From the NCBI GenBank assembly GCA_035690425.1, contig DASSKO010000181.1, positions 1-34,687 of the forward strand: a DNA stretch of 34,687 nucleotides, read 5' to 3'. This DNA comes from DASSKO01 sp035690425 (lineage in GTDB: Bacteria; Actinomycetota; Actinomycetes; Propionibacteriales; Nocardioidaceae). This document shows, piece after piece, positions 17,442-25,104 of the stretch. The stretch's first letter is position 1; each line of letters begins with the position of its first letter. Under the pieces are notes generated by a model, which saw only the letters and a program-made list of their open reading frames with translations, searched no databases and was not told the DNA's origin. The position numbers and the translations under genes are program-made.

Positions 17442-17492
17442 GTCGAGATTGCGCGTCCGTCGAAATTCCGCGTCCGTCGCGATTGGGCGTCC
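17442..17492. repeat. Three tandem 17-bp repeats between ligA and the DUF222/HNH gene
   Basis: Units GTCGAGATTGCGCGTCC (17442), GTCGAAATTCCGCGTCC (17459) and GTCGCGATTGGGCGTCC (17476) keep GTCG, ATT and GCGTCC or its variant while the middle bases differ. They begin 13 bp after the ligA stop. The remaining stretch to 17620 holds no gene that I can see. Confidence 0.75.
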
Positions 17493-17620
17493 GGTCGACT
17501 CGAGCGGTGCCGTGCAGATGTGGGCCACCCCATCAGCCCCTTCTGCGCCAATCCCGATTTTGCCTGTGGACAACGAAAAGCCGGGGCTGCATTGTCGGTG
17601 GTCTCTGATCTGATGGAGGT

Positions 17621-18967
17621 ATGGACGCACAGCAGGACGCGATCGGCGGCCACCTCGACGAGGTGGTCCGTCAAGCTGGTCTGCTGCCGACCGATCAGCG
17701 GCTGCGGGTGCTGGATGCGGCGGTGTCCCGGCTGCAGTCCGCGGCGGCGGAGGCGGCCGGTGACCTCGCCGTGGACGGCACGCTGGTGGGTTCGGGGTGC
17801 AAGAGTGCGGGCTCATGGATGCGGCTGCACCTGCGCCGCGGCGTGTCGGGGTATCGGATCGCCCGCCGCTCCCAACTGCTGCCGGAGCTGCCGGGGTTCG
17901 CCGCCGCGTTCGCGGCCGGGCAGGTCACCGACGAGCACGTCGACACGGTCATCCGGTGGACCAAGCCCTGCGGGCTGGAGGCGATCCAGACCCACGAGGG
18001 CACCCTGCTGCAACTCGCCCAGCAGGCGTCGGCCAAGGAGCTGGAGGAGGCGTTGGAGGCACTGGCGGACCTGGTGCGTCCCGACCGTGACGCCGACAAG
18101 ATCGCCGCGCTGGCCGACCGGTCCTTCAAAGCCGCCAAGGTCGGTGAGCTGGTGCATGTCGACGCGATGGTCGAGCCTGCTCTGGGCGAGGCACTCAAGA
18201 CCGCGGTCGAGGCTGGCGCGGTGCTGCCCACGGGAGTCCGCCGCGCCGATGACGGGCGGACGCTGATGCAGCGCCGCGCAGACGCGTTCGGTGAGCTCGT
18301 GCTGCGCGGCATCGGCGCCGATGCCGTGACCGGCGCCGGCGACCGGCCACACACCGGCCGGCTCCGTCCACAGGTTGCACTCACCGTGTCGACGGAGTTC
18401 CTTGCCGGCCTCGAAGGTGCACCCAAGCCGCTGCTGGACCACTTCGGGCTCATCCCCACCGACACCGTGCACCGGCTGGTCTGCGACGGCGAGCTGGTCC
18501 GGGTCATCGTCGACACCGCTACCGGGCTGCCCCTCAACGTCGGCCGGCGGCACCGGCTCGCCGTCAAGCGGCAACGTCGAGCGCTGGCCACGGTCTTCCG
18601 GCACTGCGCGTTCCCCGGCTGCGAGGTGCCGTTCCGGTTCTGCGAGATCCACCACCGCGACTGGTGGTGCCGCGACAACGGGGAGACCGATGTCGACTTG
18701 TTGCTGCCCTACTGCTGGACCCACCACCACTTCCTGCACGAATACGGCTTCACCGTCATCGAAGAACACGGTCGGCTGGTCCACCGCCGCCCCGACGGCC
18801 GCCGGATCCCCGATCCCGACCAGCACCTCCGGCACGCCATCACCCAGCTCAAGCTCGACTGGCCAACCGCCGGGCGAGCCGGCGGCTACGCCACCGAGAT
18901 CGACGCCCGCGCGCGGAGCCATCGGCCCGCCTGGCCCGACCCGCCAAGACCTCCACCGCTTGAGTAG
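17621..18967 (+). CDS. DUF222 / HNH endonuclease domain protein (13E12 repeat family)
   Basis: A 448-residue protein of the actinobacterial family that includes the M. tuberculosis REP13E12 proteins. DUF222 spans about residues 30-280 (GCKSAGSWMRLHLRRGVSGYRIARR; DEHVDTVIRWTKP). A Cys-containing HNH site follows (about 325-375): CAFPGC, EIHHRDWW, then LPYCWTHHHFLHE, with both zinc-type cysteines and the His-His pair intact, so nuclease activity is plausible. ATG 17621 has GGAGGT almost touching it, an unusually short spacing, so the exact start is uncertain. These genes occur in many copies per genome and are often associated with repeats. It interrupts the ligA-gatC order and is followed by decayed coding-like sequence. 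Confidence 0.9.
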   Translation: MDAQQDAIGGHLDEVVRQAGLLPTDQRLRVLDAAVSRLQSAAAEAAGDLAVDGTLVGSGCKSAGSWMRLHLRRGVSGYRIARRSQLLPELPGFAAAFAAGQVTDEHVDTVIRWTKPCGLEAIQTHEGTLLQLAQQASAKELEEALEALADLVRPDRDADKIAALADRSFKAAKVGELVHVDAMVEPALGEALKTAVEAGAVLPTGVRRADDGRTLMQRRADAFGELVLRGIGADAVTGAGDRPHTGRLRPQVALTVSTEFLAGLEGAPKPLLDHFGLIPTDTVHRLVCDGELVRVIVDTATGLPLNVGRRHRLAVKRQRRALATVFRHCAFPGCEVPFRFCEIHHRDWWCRDNGETDVDLLLPYCWTHHHFLHEYGFTVIEEHGRLVHRRPDGRRIPDPDQHLRHAITQLKLDWPTAGRAGGYATEIDARARSHRPAWPDPPRPPPLE

Positions 18968-19332
18968 CCCGCTGCGGGCGTCCAGTCACCGCTCCGTAAC
19001 CAGATCGTCTCCTGGGCCGAGGTCAACGGCAACGCCATCGTCCCGACCGGAAAGGCTCGCAAGATCTTCGTTCCTGCGGGCCAGAGGGTCGACGTCGACA
19101 ACGAGAGGCGCTCACCAAGATCGTCGTGTCGCGCCGCGAACACGCACTCGAAGGCGCGGTGTGGAGCGGGTCGCTCAACGACCTCGGCCCAGCTGACCGC
19201 CTCCGAGACGCCCTCGTGCTCCCCGCCTGGTCGCACTCTGAAGGTGAGGGAGACCGACTCCGCCAATCTCGACGTTCGCAACCGATCGATCAATGACCGG
19301 CACGGCGGGCGACCGCGTGGGAGGCTGAGCCG
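18968..19332. other. 365-bp gap with decayed coding-like sequence downstream of the DUF222/HNH gene
   Basis: On the plus strand, 18968-19105 continues in the DUF222 frame after its stop with codon bias like a real gene (NQIVSWAEVNGNAIVPTGKA), and 19108-19296 continues in another frame (ALTKIVVSRREHALEGAVW) to a TGA. This looks like one gene carrying a frameshift. No start codon or family is recognised. The minus strand is also open across the gap, so the assignment is uncertain. Confidence 0.3.
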
Positions 19333-20121
19333 GTGCTGATCGACCACACCATCACCCGCCTGTCGACTACTCCGGTCAAGGGGCTGATGCTCCACCATCC
19401 CGATTCGATCGACCTCACAACTCAAGGAGCCGCCGGCGACCGGCTGTTCTACCTCGTCGACGACACCGGAACGCTCCAGAGCTGCACCCGCAATCCCGGC
19501 CTGTACGGCTTGAGCGCGGCATATGACAACGAGAACCGTCGACTCGAGGTCACCCGCGGGGATGACGTGCTGCTCAGCGACATCGTCGAGCCGTCCAACG
19601 CCGTCGAAACCGACATGTGGGGACTCCGCACGATCACCGCTGGCGTCGTGGCGGACCCCCTCTGGAGCACCTTCTTCTCTGACATCGTGGGGTCGCGGGT
19701 CCAACTGCTCCAGACCCGCGGGTCCGCATACGACGTGCATCCCGTGACCCTGCTCGGGACCGCATCCGTTGAGGAACTCGCGCACCAGGCGGGCCTGGCC
19801 AGCGTCGACTCGCGCCGCTTCCGCATGCTGATCGAGTTCTCAGGCGGCGACCCGCACATCGAGGATTCCTGGAATGGCACGCGCCTGCAGGTCGGCGAGG
19901 CAACTCTGCGAGCCGGTGGTCCGGTCAAGCGCTGCGCGGCCACCACCCGCGACCCCGACTCCGGAGCGGTGAACCTCCAAACACTCCGCATGATCACGAC
20001 CTACCGCGGCCGTCAGCACTCCGAGCTCGGCCTCGGCGCGAACTTCGGAATCTATGGCGAGGTCGTCGAGCCCGGCACAGTCTCGGTCGGGGATAGCCTC
20101 AAAGTCTGTGCAGATGCCTGA
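19333..20121 (+). CDS. MOSC domain protein with beta-barrel N terminus (YcbX/mARC-like)
   Basis: A 262-residue protein with the MOSC_N segment (ITRLSTTPVKGLMLHHPDSI, first 60 residues) and a C-terminal MOSC domain. Cys201 in VKRCAATTRDPDSG matches the RCxxTxxDPxTG motif whose cysteine ligates molybdenum in mARC and YcbX-type enzymes. Such proteins reduce N-hydroxylated compounds; the substrate and redox partner here are unknown, and no ferredoxin-like domain is fused. GTG 19333 is preceded by GTGGGAGG at about 8 nt. It is flanked on both sides by gene-free, repeat-bearing DNA and is apparently monocistronic. Confidence 0.85.
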   Translation: MLIDHTITRLSTTPVKGLMLHHPDSIDLTTQGAAGDRLFYLVDDTGTLQSCTRNPGLYGLSAAYDNENRRLEVTRGDDVLLSDIVEPSNAVETDMWGLRTITAGVVADPLWSTFFSDIVGSRVQLLQTRGSAYDVHPVTLLGTASVEELAHQAGLASVDSRRFRMLIEFSGGDPHIEDSWNGTRLQVGEATLRAGGPVKRCAATTRDPDSGAVNLQTLRMITTYRGRQHSELGLGANFGIYGEVVEPGTVSVGDSLKVCADA

Positions 20122-20136
20122 CGTGCGTGGCGATGT

Positions 20137-20166
20137 AGTTCGACACCAGGCAGTTCGACACCAGGG
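20137..20166. repeat. 15-bp perfect tandem duplication after the MOSC gene
   Basis: AGTTCGACACCAGG occurs at 20137 and 20152 with a period of 15 bp, starting 15 bp after the MOSC stop codon. It is probably a slippage product. Confidence 0.7.
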
Positions 20167-20463
20167 AGTCGTCCCGGCCTGACCGCAAAAGCTCACAGGG
20201 CGATCATCGCGGGTGTTCAACACCTTGCGGGATACGTGATCAGCCGACACTGCTCGCCCGGGCGGAGTGTGTCGGACTGTCCTCGAGGTCATGGCTACGC
20301 AGCCGACGGGGCCGGGTGCGCTGTGGCCGGGCGCTGCACCGCAGCCCTGCACCGCCGACGGGGGTTCAGGGGGACTCTCACCCGGTGCGCAGTGCAACAG
20401 TGGCTTTCCGTGGGGCCCTAGGATTGGGCGGTCACGACCAATCCGACCGGAGCGAGTTGCTGC
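20167..20463. other. Gene-free leader region of gatC with two strong dyads
   Basis: GGTGTT-C-AACACC at 20212-20224 is a perfect 13-bp palindrome of operator size. CCGACACT (20244-20251) can pair with AGTGTGTCGG (20266-20275) around an inner CGCCC/GGGCG stem. The hairpin has no T-run, so intrinsic termination is not supported. I see no convincing gene: an open frame from ATG 20291 lacks a ribosome binding site and gives a low-complexity Gly/Pro-rich peptide. Confidence 0.5.
20419..20424 (+). promoter_or_regulatory. Candidate -10 hexamer TAGGAT for gatCAB
   Basis: TAGGAT lies 39 nt before the gatC start, leaving room for a short leader with the GGAGCG ribosome binding site. No convincing -35 is seen at 17-18 bp upstream. 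Confidence 0.35.
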
Positions 20464-20811
20464 ATGGCTGAGGACACCTCGGGGCCCGACCCACTGGACC
20501 ACCCAGTCGCGGATCCCACGATCACCCGCGACGAGGTCGCCCATCTGGCGCACCTGGCGCGCATCGACCTCACCGACGCCGAGCTCGATCACCTGGCGCC
20601 GCAGCTGGACCAGATCCTCGACGCCGTGGCCAAGGTGTCGGAGGTAGCAGCCGGTGACATCCCGCCGACGTCGCACGCCGTGCCGCTCACCAACGTCTTC
20701 CGCGCTGACCAGGTGCGCCCCGGGCTCAGCGTCGACGAGGTGCTCGCCGGAGCCCCGGAGTCGGAGCAGCAGCGTTTCCGGGTGCCAAGGATCCTGGGGG
20801 AGGAGGCCTGA
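20464..20811 (+). CDS. gatC: Aspartyl/glutamyl-tRNA amidotransferase subunit C
   Basis: Small stabilising subunit that wraps between GatA and GatB. The 115-residue product has ITRDEVAHLAHLARIDLTDAELDHLAPQL and the C-terminal TNVFRADQVRPGLS segment that contacts GatA. It carries about 18 extra residues before the conserved start (MAEDTSGPDPLDHPVADP); a later start is possible, but ATG 20464 has GGAGCG about 10 nt upstream. Its stop overlaps the gatA start by one base (TGATG), so translation is coupled. Confidence 0.95.
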   Translation: MAEDTSGPDPLDHPVADPTITRDEVAHLAHLARIDLTDAELDHLAPQLDQILDAVAKVSEVAAGDIPPTSHAVPLTNVFRADQVRPGLSVDEVLAGAPESEQQRFRVPRILGEEA

Positions 20812-22337
20812 TGAGCGATCTCGTGCGGATGACCGCACTGCAGCTGGCCGACGCGATCGCGCGTGGAGAAACCACCTCGGTCGAGGTCACCCAGGCCTGC
20901 CTGGACCGGATCGTGGCAGTCGACGAGACCGTGCACGCCTTTTTGCACGTCGACGCCGACGGCGCCCTGGCCGCTGCCCGCGACTCCGACCAGCGCCGGG
21001 CGGCGGGCCGGCCAGCCTCGGCCCTGGACGGCGTACCCATCGCCGTCAAAGACGTCCTGGCCACCAAGGGAATGCCCACCACCTGTGGCTCGCGCATCCT
21101 GCAGGGCTGGGTCCCGCCGTACGACGCCACCGTGGTCGCCCGGCTGCGCGCGGCGGGCCTGCCGATCCTCGGCAAGACCAACATGGACGAGTTCGCCATG
21201 GGGTCGTCGACGGAGCACTCCGCGTACGGTCCCTCCCGCAACCCCTGGGATCTCGATCGAGTCCCCGGCGGGTCCGGTGGCGGCTCCTCCGCAGCGGTCG
21301 CTGCCTACGAGGCGCCCCTGGCCATCGGCACCGACACCGGCGGCTCGATCCGGCAACCCGCCGCGGTGACCGGCACGGTGGGCGCGAAGCCGACGTACGG
21401 CGGGGTCTCGCGCTACGGCCTGGTGGCGCTCGCCAGCAGCCTGGACCAGGCCGGCCCTTGCACCCGCAGCGTCGCCGATGCCGCCGCCCTGCACGAGATC
21501 ATCGGCGGCCACGACCCGATGGACTCCACCTCGATCGACCAGCCACTGCCCGCCCTGCGGGACGCGGTGGCGGGCGCGGAACGCTCCGGCGGTGACCTGT
21601 CCGGTCTGCGGGTCGGTGTGGTCAAGGAGCTCGGGGGCGAGGGCTACCAGGACGGCGTGCGAGCGCGGTTCGACGAGGTCACCAAGCTGATCACCGACGC
21701 CGGCGCGCAGGTGGTCGAGGTGTCCTGCCCGCACTTCGACTACGCCCTCGGTGCCTACTACCTGATTCTGCCGAGTGAGGCCTCGAGCAACCTCGCGAAG
21801 TTCGACGCGATGCGCTACGGCCTCCGGCTGCTTCCAGAGGGGGTCGAGGCGCCCAGCGCCGAGCAGGTGATGACCGCAACGCGCGCAGCTGGCTTCGGTG
21901 CGGAGGTCAAGCGACGCATCATCCTCGGCACCTACGCGCTCTCCAGCGGTTACTACGACGCCTACTACGGGCAGGCGCAGAAGGTGCGCACGCTGGTCGC
22001 GCGTGACTTCGAAGCCGCCTTCGCGCAGGTCGACGTGCTGGTCTCGCCGACCGCGCCGACCACCGCGTTCAGGATCGGCGACAAGCTCGACGACCCGCTC
22101 GCGATGTACCTCAACGACATCGCCACGATCCCGGCCAACCTCGCCGGCGTAGCCGGCATCTCGGTGCCCAGCGGTTTGGCCGACGAGGACGGGCTGCCGG
22201 CGGGGCTGCAGGTCTTGGCACCTGCCCTGGCCGACGACCGGCTGTACCGGGTCGGTGCCGCGGTCGAGTCGTTGCTGCACGAGCGGTGGGGCGGGCCACT
22301 GCTCAGCCAGGCACCGGAGCTGGGAGGACGTTCATGA
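20811..22337 (+). CDS. gatA: Aspartyl/glutamyl-tRNA amidotransferase subunit A
   Basis: Glutaminase subunit that liberates ammonia from glutamine for transfer to misacylated Glu-tRNA(Gln) or Asp-tRNA(Asn). The 508-residue amidase-signature protein has the complete Ser-cisSer-Lys triad: Lys80 (AVKDVLATKG), Ser155 (VPGGSGGGSS) and Ser179 (TDTGGSIRQPA). Spacing matches the family, with 24 residues between the serines. The amidase core NMDEFAMGSSTEHSAYG is intact. The start overlaps gatC by one base, and the end overlaps gatB by four. Confidence 0.97.
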   Translation: MSDLVRMTALQLADAIARGETTSVEVTQACLDRIVAVDETVHAFLHVDADGALAAARDSDQRRAAGRPASALDGVPIAVKDVLATKGMPTTCGSRILQGWVPPYDATVVARLRAAGLPILGKTNMDEFAMGSSTEHSAYGPSRNPWDLDRVPGGSGGGSSAAVAAYEAPLAIGTDTGGSIRQPAAVTGTVGAKPTYGGVSRYGLVALASSLDQAGPCTRSVADAAALHEIIGGHDPMDSTSIDQPLPALRDAVAGAERSGGDLSGLRVGVVKELGGEGYQDGVRARFDEVTKLITDAGAQVVEVSCPHFDYALGAYYLILPSEASSNLAKFDAMRYGLRLLPEGVEAPSAEQVMTATRAAGFGAEVKRRIILGTYALSSGYYDAYYGQAQKVRTLVARDFEAAFAQVDVLVSPTAPTTAFRIGDKLDDPLAMYLNDIATIPANLAGVAGISVPSGLADEDGLPAGLQVLAPALADDRLYRVGAAVESLLHERWGGPLLSQAPELGGRS

Positions 22338-23845
22338 CCGCGACGACCGAGCTGGTCTCCTACGACGAGGCGCTGGCGGCCTTCGACCCCGTGTTGGGGC
22401 TGGAGGTGCATGTCGAGCTCAACACCGCGTCGAAGATGTTCTGCGGCTGCCCGACGGTGTTCGGCGCGGAGCCCAACACCCAGGTCTGTCCGGTGTGCCT
22501 CGGCCTGCCCGGGGCGCTGCCCGTGGTCAACGGCGCGGCGGTCGAGGCAGCGATCCGCATCGGCCTCGCGCTGAACTGCAACATCGCCGAGTGGTGCCGG
22601 TTCGCGCGCAAGAACTACTTCTACCCGGACATGCCGAAGAACTTCCAGACCTCCCAGTACGACGAGCCGATCGCCTTCGACGGGTGGACCGACGTCGCCG
22701 TCGACACCGTCGACGGCGTCGAGAGCTTCCGGGTCGAGATCGAGCGCGCGCACATGGAGGAGGACACCGGCAAGTCGTTGCACGTCGGCGGCTCGACGGG
22801 GCGCATCCACGGTGCCGTGCACTCCCTGCTCGACTACAACCGGGCCGGCGTGCCGTTGATCGAGATCGTCACCAAGCCGATCGAGGGAGCGGGCACCAAC
22901 GCGCCGGCGGTGGCGCGTGCGTATGTCGCGCACCTGCGCGAGCTGCTGCTCGGCCTCGGCGTCTCCGACGTGCGGATGGAGCAGGGCTCGCTTCGCTGCG
23001 ACGTCAACCTCTCGCTGCGACCTGCTCCGTCGGCGCCGTTGGGCACTCGCTCGGAGACCAAGAACGTCAACTCGCTGCGTTCGGTCGAGCGGGCCGTGCG
23101 CTACGAGGTGTCGCGGCAGGCGGCCGTGCTCACCGCGGGCCGGCATGTCGTGCAGGAGACGCGGCACTGGCACGAGGACACCGGTGTCACGACGTCGGGC
23201 CGCAGCAAGGAGGCGGCCGAGGACTACCGGTACTTTCCCGAGCCCGACCTGGCGCCGATAGCGCCATCCCGTGCCTGGGTCGAGGAGCTTCGCGCGAGTC
23301 TGCCGGAGCCGCCCCGCGAACGTCGGGCGCGGCTGCAGGCCGAGTGGGGCATGTCCGACCTCGATATGCGTGACGTCGTCGGCGCCGGAGCCCTGCCGCT
23401 GGTCGAGCAGACGGTCGCCGCCGGCGCTGACCCGCAGGCGGCCAAGAAGTGGTGGCTCTCGGAGCTGGCGCGGCGGGCCAACGAGCGGAACGTCGAGCTG
23501 GCCGAGCTGCCGATCACGCCGGCCCAGGTCGCCGAGATCCAGGGTCTGGTCGACGTCAACCGGGTCAACGACAAGCTGGCCCGGCAGGTCTTCGACGGCG
23601 TACTCGCCGGCGAGGGGACGCCCGAGGAGGTCGTGGTCGCCCGCGGCCTAGAGGTCGTGTCCGACGACTCGGCGCTCGGCGACGCGGTCGACAAGGCGAT
23701 CGCGGCCAACCCCGACGTGGCGGAGAAGGTCCGCGGCGGCAAGGTCGCCGCCGCCGGTGCACTGATCGGCGTGGTGATGAAGGAGATGCGCGGTCAGGCC
23801 GACGCCGGCCGCGTGCGTGAGCTGATCATCGAACGCCTCACCTGA
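22334..23845 (+). CDS. gatB: Aspartyl/glutamyl-tRNA amidotransferase subunit B
   Basis: tRNA-binding kinase subunit that phosphorylates the misacylated residue and accepts ammonia from GatA. The 503-residue protein shows GLEVHVELNTASKMFCGC, the zinc-finger cysteines (FCGC ... VCPVCLGLPGALP), RKNYFYPDMPKNFQ and SLHVGGSTGRIH, plus a C-terminal YqeY/tail domain (about 350-503). ATG 22334 is chosen over an in-frame ATG at 22286 because it has GGGAGG at good spacing, overlaps the gatA stop as ATGA, and matches family N termini. It is convergent with the next gene, with only 16 bp between stops and no clear terminator. In M. tuberculosis pfkA separates gatA from gatB (from memory); here they are contiguous. 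Confidence 0.97.
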   Translation: MTATTELVSYDEALAAFDPVLGLEVHVELNTASKMFCGCPTVFGAEPNTQVCPVCLGLPGALPVVNGAAVEAAIRIGLALNCNIAEWCRFARKNYFYPDMPKNFQTSQYDEPIAFDGWTDVAVDTVDGVESFRVEIERAHMEEDTGKSLHVGGSTGRIHGAVHSLLDYNRAGVPLIEIVTKPIEGAGTNAPAVARAYVAHLRELLLGLGVSDVRMEQGSLRCDVNLSLRPAPSAPLGTRSETKNVNSLRSVERAVRYEVSRQAAVLTAGRHVVQETRHWHEDTGVTTSGRSKEAAEDYRYFPEPDLAPIAPSRAWVEELRASLPEPPRERRARLQAEWGMSDLDMRDVVGAGALPLVEQTVAAGADPQAAKKWWLSELARRANERNVELAELPITPAQVAEIQGLVDVNRVNDKLARQVFDGVLAGEGTPEEVVVARGLEVVSDDSALGDAVDKAIAANPDVAEKVRGGKVAAAGALIGVVMKEMRGQADAGRVRELIIERLT

Positions 23846-23861
23846 CCGTCCCCGGTGCGCG

Positions 23862-25007
23862 TCAGGGGCGGATCTCGAGAATTCGGTCGTCCGCGGGGAC
23901 GGGGTCGCCGCGTCCGTCACGGTTGCTCGTGGTGAACCACAGGTCGCCGTCCGGCGTGCTCTCGACACTGCGGAGCCGACCGTAATCGTTGACGAACAGC
24001 GCCTCCGGCTCTCCGACGCCGTTCTTCCGCACCGGCACCCGGTAGAGCCGCTCACCCTGCAGCGCGCCGATCCACAGTGCGCCGTCGAGATAGGCGATGC
24101 CGGAGGGTGACGCCTCACCCGTCGGCCACTGGAGCACCGGGTCGGTGAACTCCTCGACGTCCGACCTGCCCTCGGTCGCCGGCCAGCCGTAGTTGTTGCC
24201 CGGCTCGATCAGGTTCAGCTCGTCCCACGTCGACGCACCGAACTCGGTCGCCCACATCCTGCCGGCGTCGTCCCAGGTGATGCCCTCCACGTTGCGGTGG
24301 CCCAGTGTCCACACCGGCGAGCCCGGATCGGGGTTGTCGGCGGGAATGTCGCCATTGGGCTTGATCCGCAGGATCTTGCCACCGAGGGAGTCCGGGTCCT
24401 GGGCGAGCTGTTCGTTGCCGGCCTCGCCCGTCGTGATGTAGAGCATGTCGTCGGGGCCGAAGGCGATCCGGCCACCGTCATGGATCGCCCCTGACGGGAT
24501 GCCGGTCAGGATCGGATCGGGTGCGCCCAGATGCTGGCCGTCGAACGTCATCCGGGCTACCCGGTTGTCGGAGTCGGTCGTGTAGTAGGCGAAGATCGTC
24601 TGGTCCTCGGGGTACGTCGGAGACACCGCCAGCCCGAGCAGGCCGCCCTCCGACGTGGCGACGACGCCGGGCACGGTGCCGACATCGGTCACGTCGCCGC
24701 CCGGCACCACGCGCTGGATCTGGCCGCTGGCCCGTTCGGCGACCAATGCCGAGCCGTCGGGCAGGAAGGCGATGCCCCACGGGACCTCGAGGTTGCGCGC
24801 GACCACCTCCGGGGTGAGGTCGGCCGGCTGCTCCGGTGCCGTCGTGGGGGTGCCCGTCGGCGTGTCGGTCGGCGGCGGGGGAGCTGTCGAGCTCGGTGGG
24901 CCGGATTCCGCGGTCGGCGGGGATGTGCTGGGCCGATCCTGGCCGGACTCGCTGCACGCGGCCACGGCGAGAAGCGCAGCGACGACCACGAGGCGGTTCG
25001 GCTTCAT
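23862..25007 (-). CDS. PQQ-type glucose/sorbosone dehydrogenase-like lipoprotein
   Basis: A 381-residue secreted six-bladed beta-propeller of the GSDH/soluble glucose dehydrogenase family. The signal peptide ends in lipobox AVAAC with Cys18, so it is probably anchored outside the membrane, and a Pro/Thr/Ser-rich linker covers about residues 20-60. Family motifs include LEVPWGIAFLPDGSALVAER, GGLLGLAVSPTYPEDQTIFAYYT, DGGRIAFGPDDMLYITTGEAG and GHRNVEGITWD. It may oxidise sugars using PQQ, but the cofactor is inferred. In M. tuberculosis the lipoprotein LppZ occupies the same interval between gatB and ilvB (from memory), suggesting orthology. It is divergent from the patatin gene, 97 bp apart. 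Confidence 0.9.
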   Translation of the reverse strand: MKPNRLVVVAALLAVAACSESGQDRPSTSPPTAESGPPSSTAPPPPTDTPTGTPTTAPEQPADLTPEVVARNLEVPWGIAFLPDGSALVAERASGQIQRVVPGGDVTDVGTVPGVVATSEGGLLGLAVSPTYPEDQTIFAYYTTDSDNRVARMTFDGQHLGAPDPILTGIPSGAIHDGGRIAFGPDDMLYITTGEAGNEQLAQDPDSLGGKILRIKPNGDIPADNPDPGSPVWTLGHRNVEGITWDDAGRMWATEFGASTWDELNLIEPGNNYGWPATEGRSDVEEFTDPVLQWPTGEASPSGIAYLDGALWIGALQGERLYRVPVRKNGVGEPEALFVNDYGRLRSVESTPDGDLWFTTSNRDGRGDPVPADDRILEIRP

Positions 25008-25104
25008 CTCTCGACTCTAAACAGCGCGGGCAACCCGATTCCTCTGCCCTCACCCGGAGATGTTGCGCTGGCCGACCGCAGACGAATCGATAGGGTCGGC
25101 CCGC

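Noticed and set aside
15026..17674. 882-codon minus-strand frame opposite ligA
   Set aside because: No family motifs, and the composition (Arg, His, Asp, Gln) is typical of reverse-complement reading of G/C-ending codons. LigA is complete on the other strand.
18886..19785. 299-codon minus-strand frame across the MOSC gene and the gap before it
   Set aside because: Half of it is antisense to a MOSC gene with an intact Mo-ligand motif. The part in the gap has gene-like codon bias on both strands, so I could not settle it and list the gap as ambiguous instead.
20244..20275. Hairpin considered as an intrinsic terminator of the MOSC gene
   Set aside because: No T-run follows the stem, and it lies more than 120 bp after the stop codon.
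20267..20647. 126-codon plus-strand frame upstream of and overlapping gatC
   Set aside because: Out of frame with gatC, Gly/Pro-rich, no ribosome binding site and no motif. gatC accounts for the second half.
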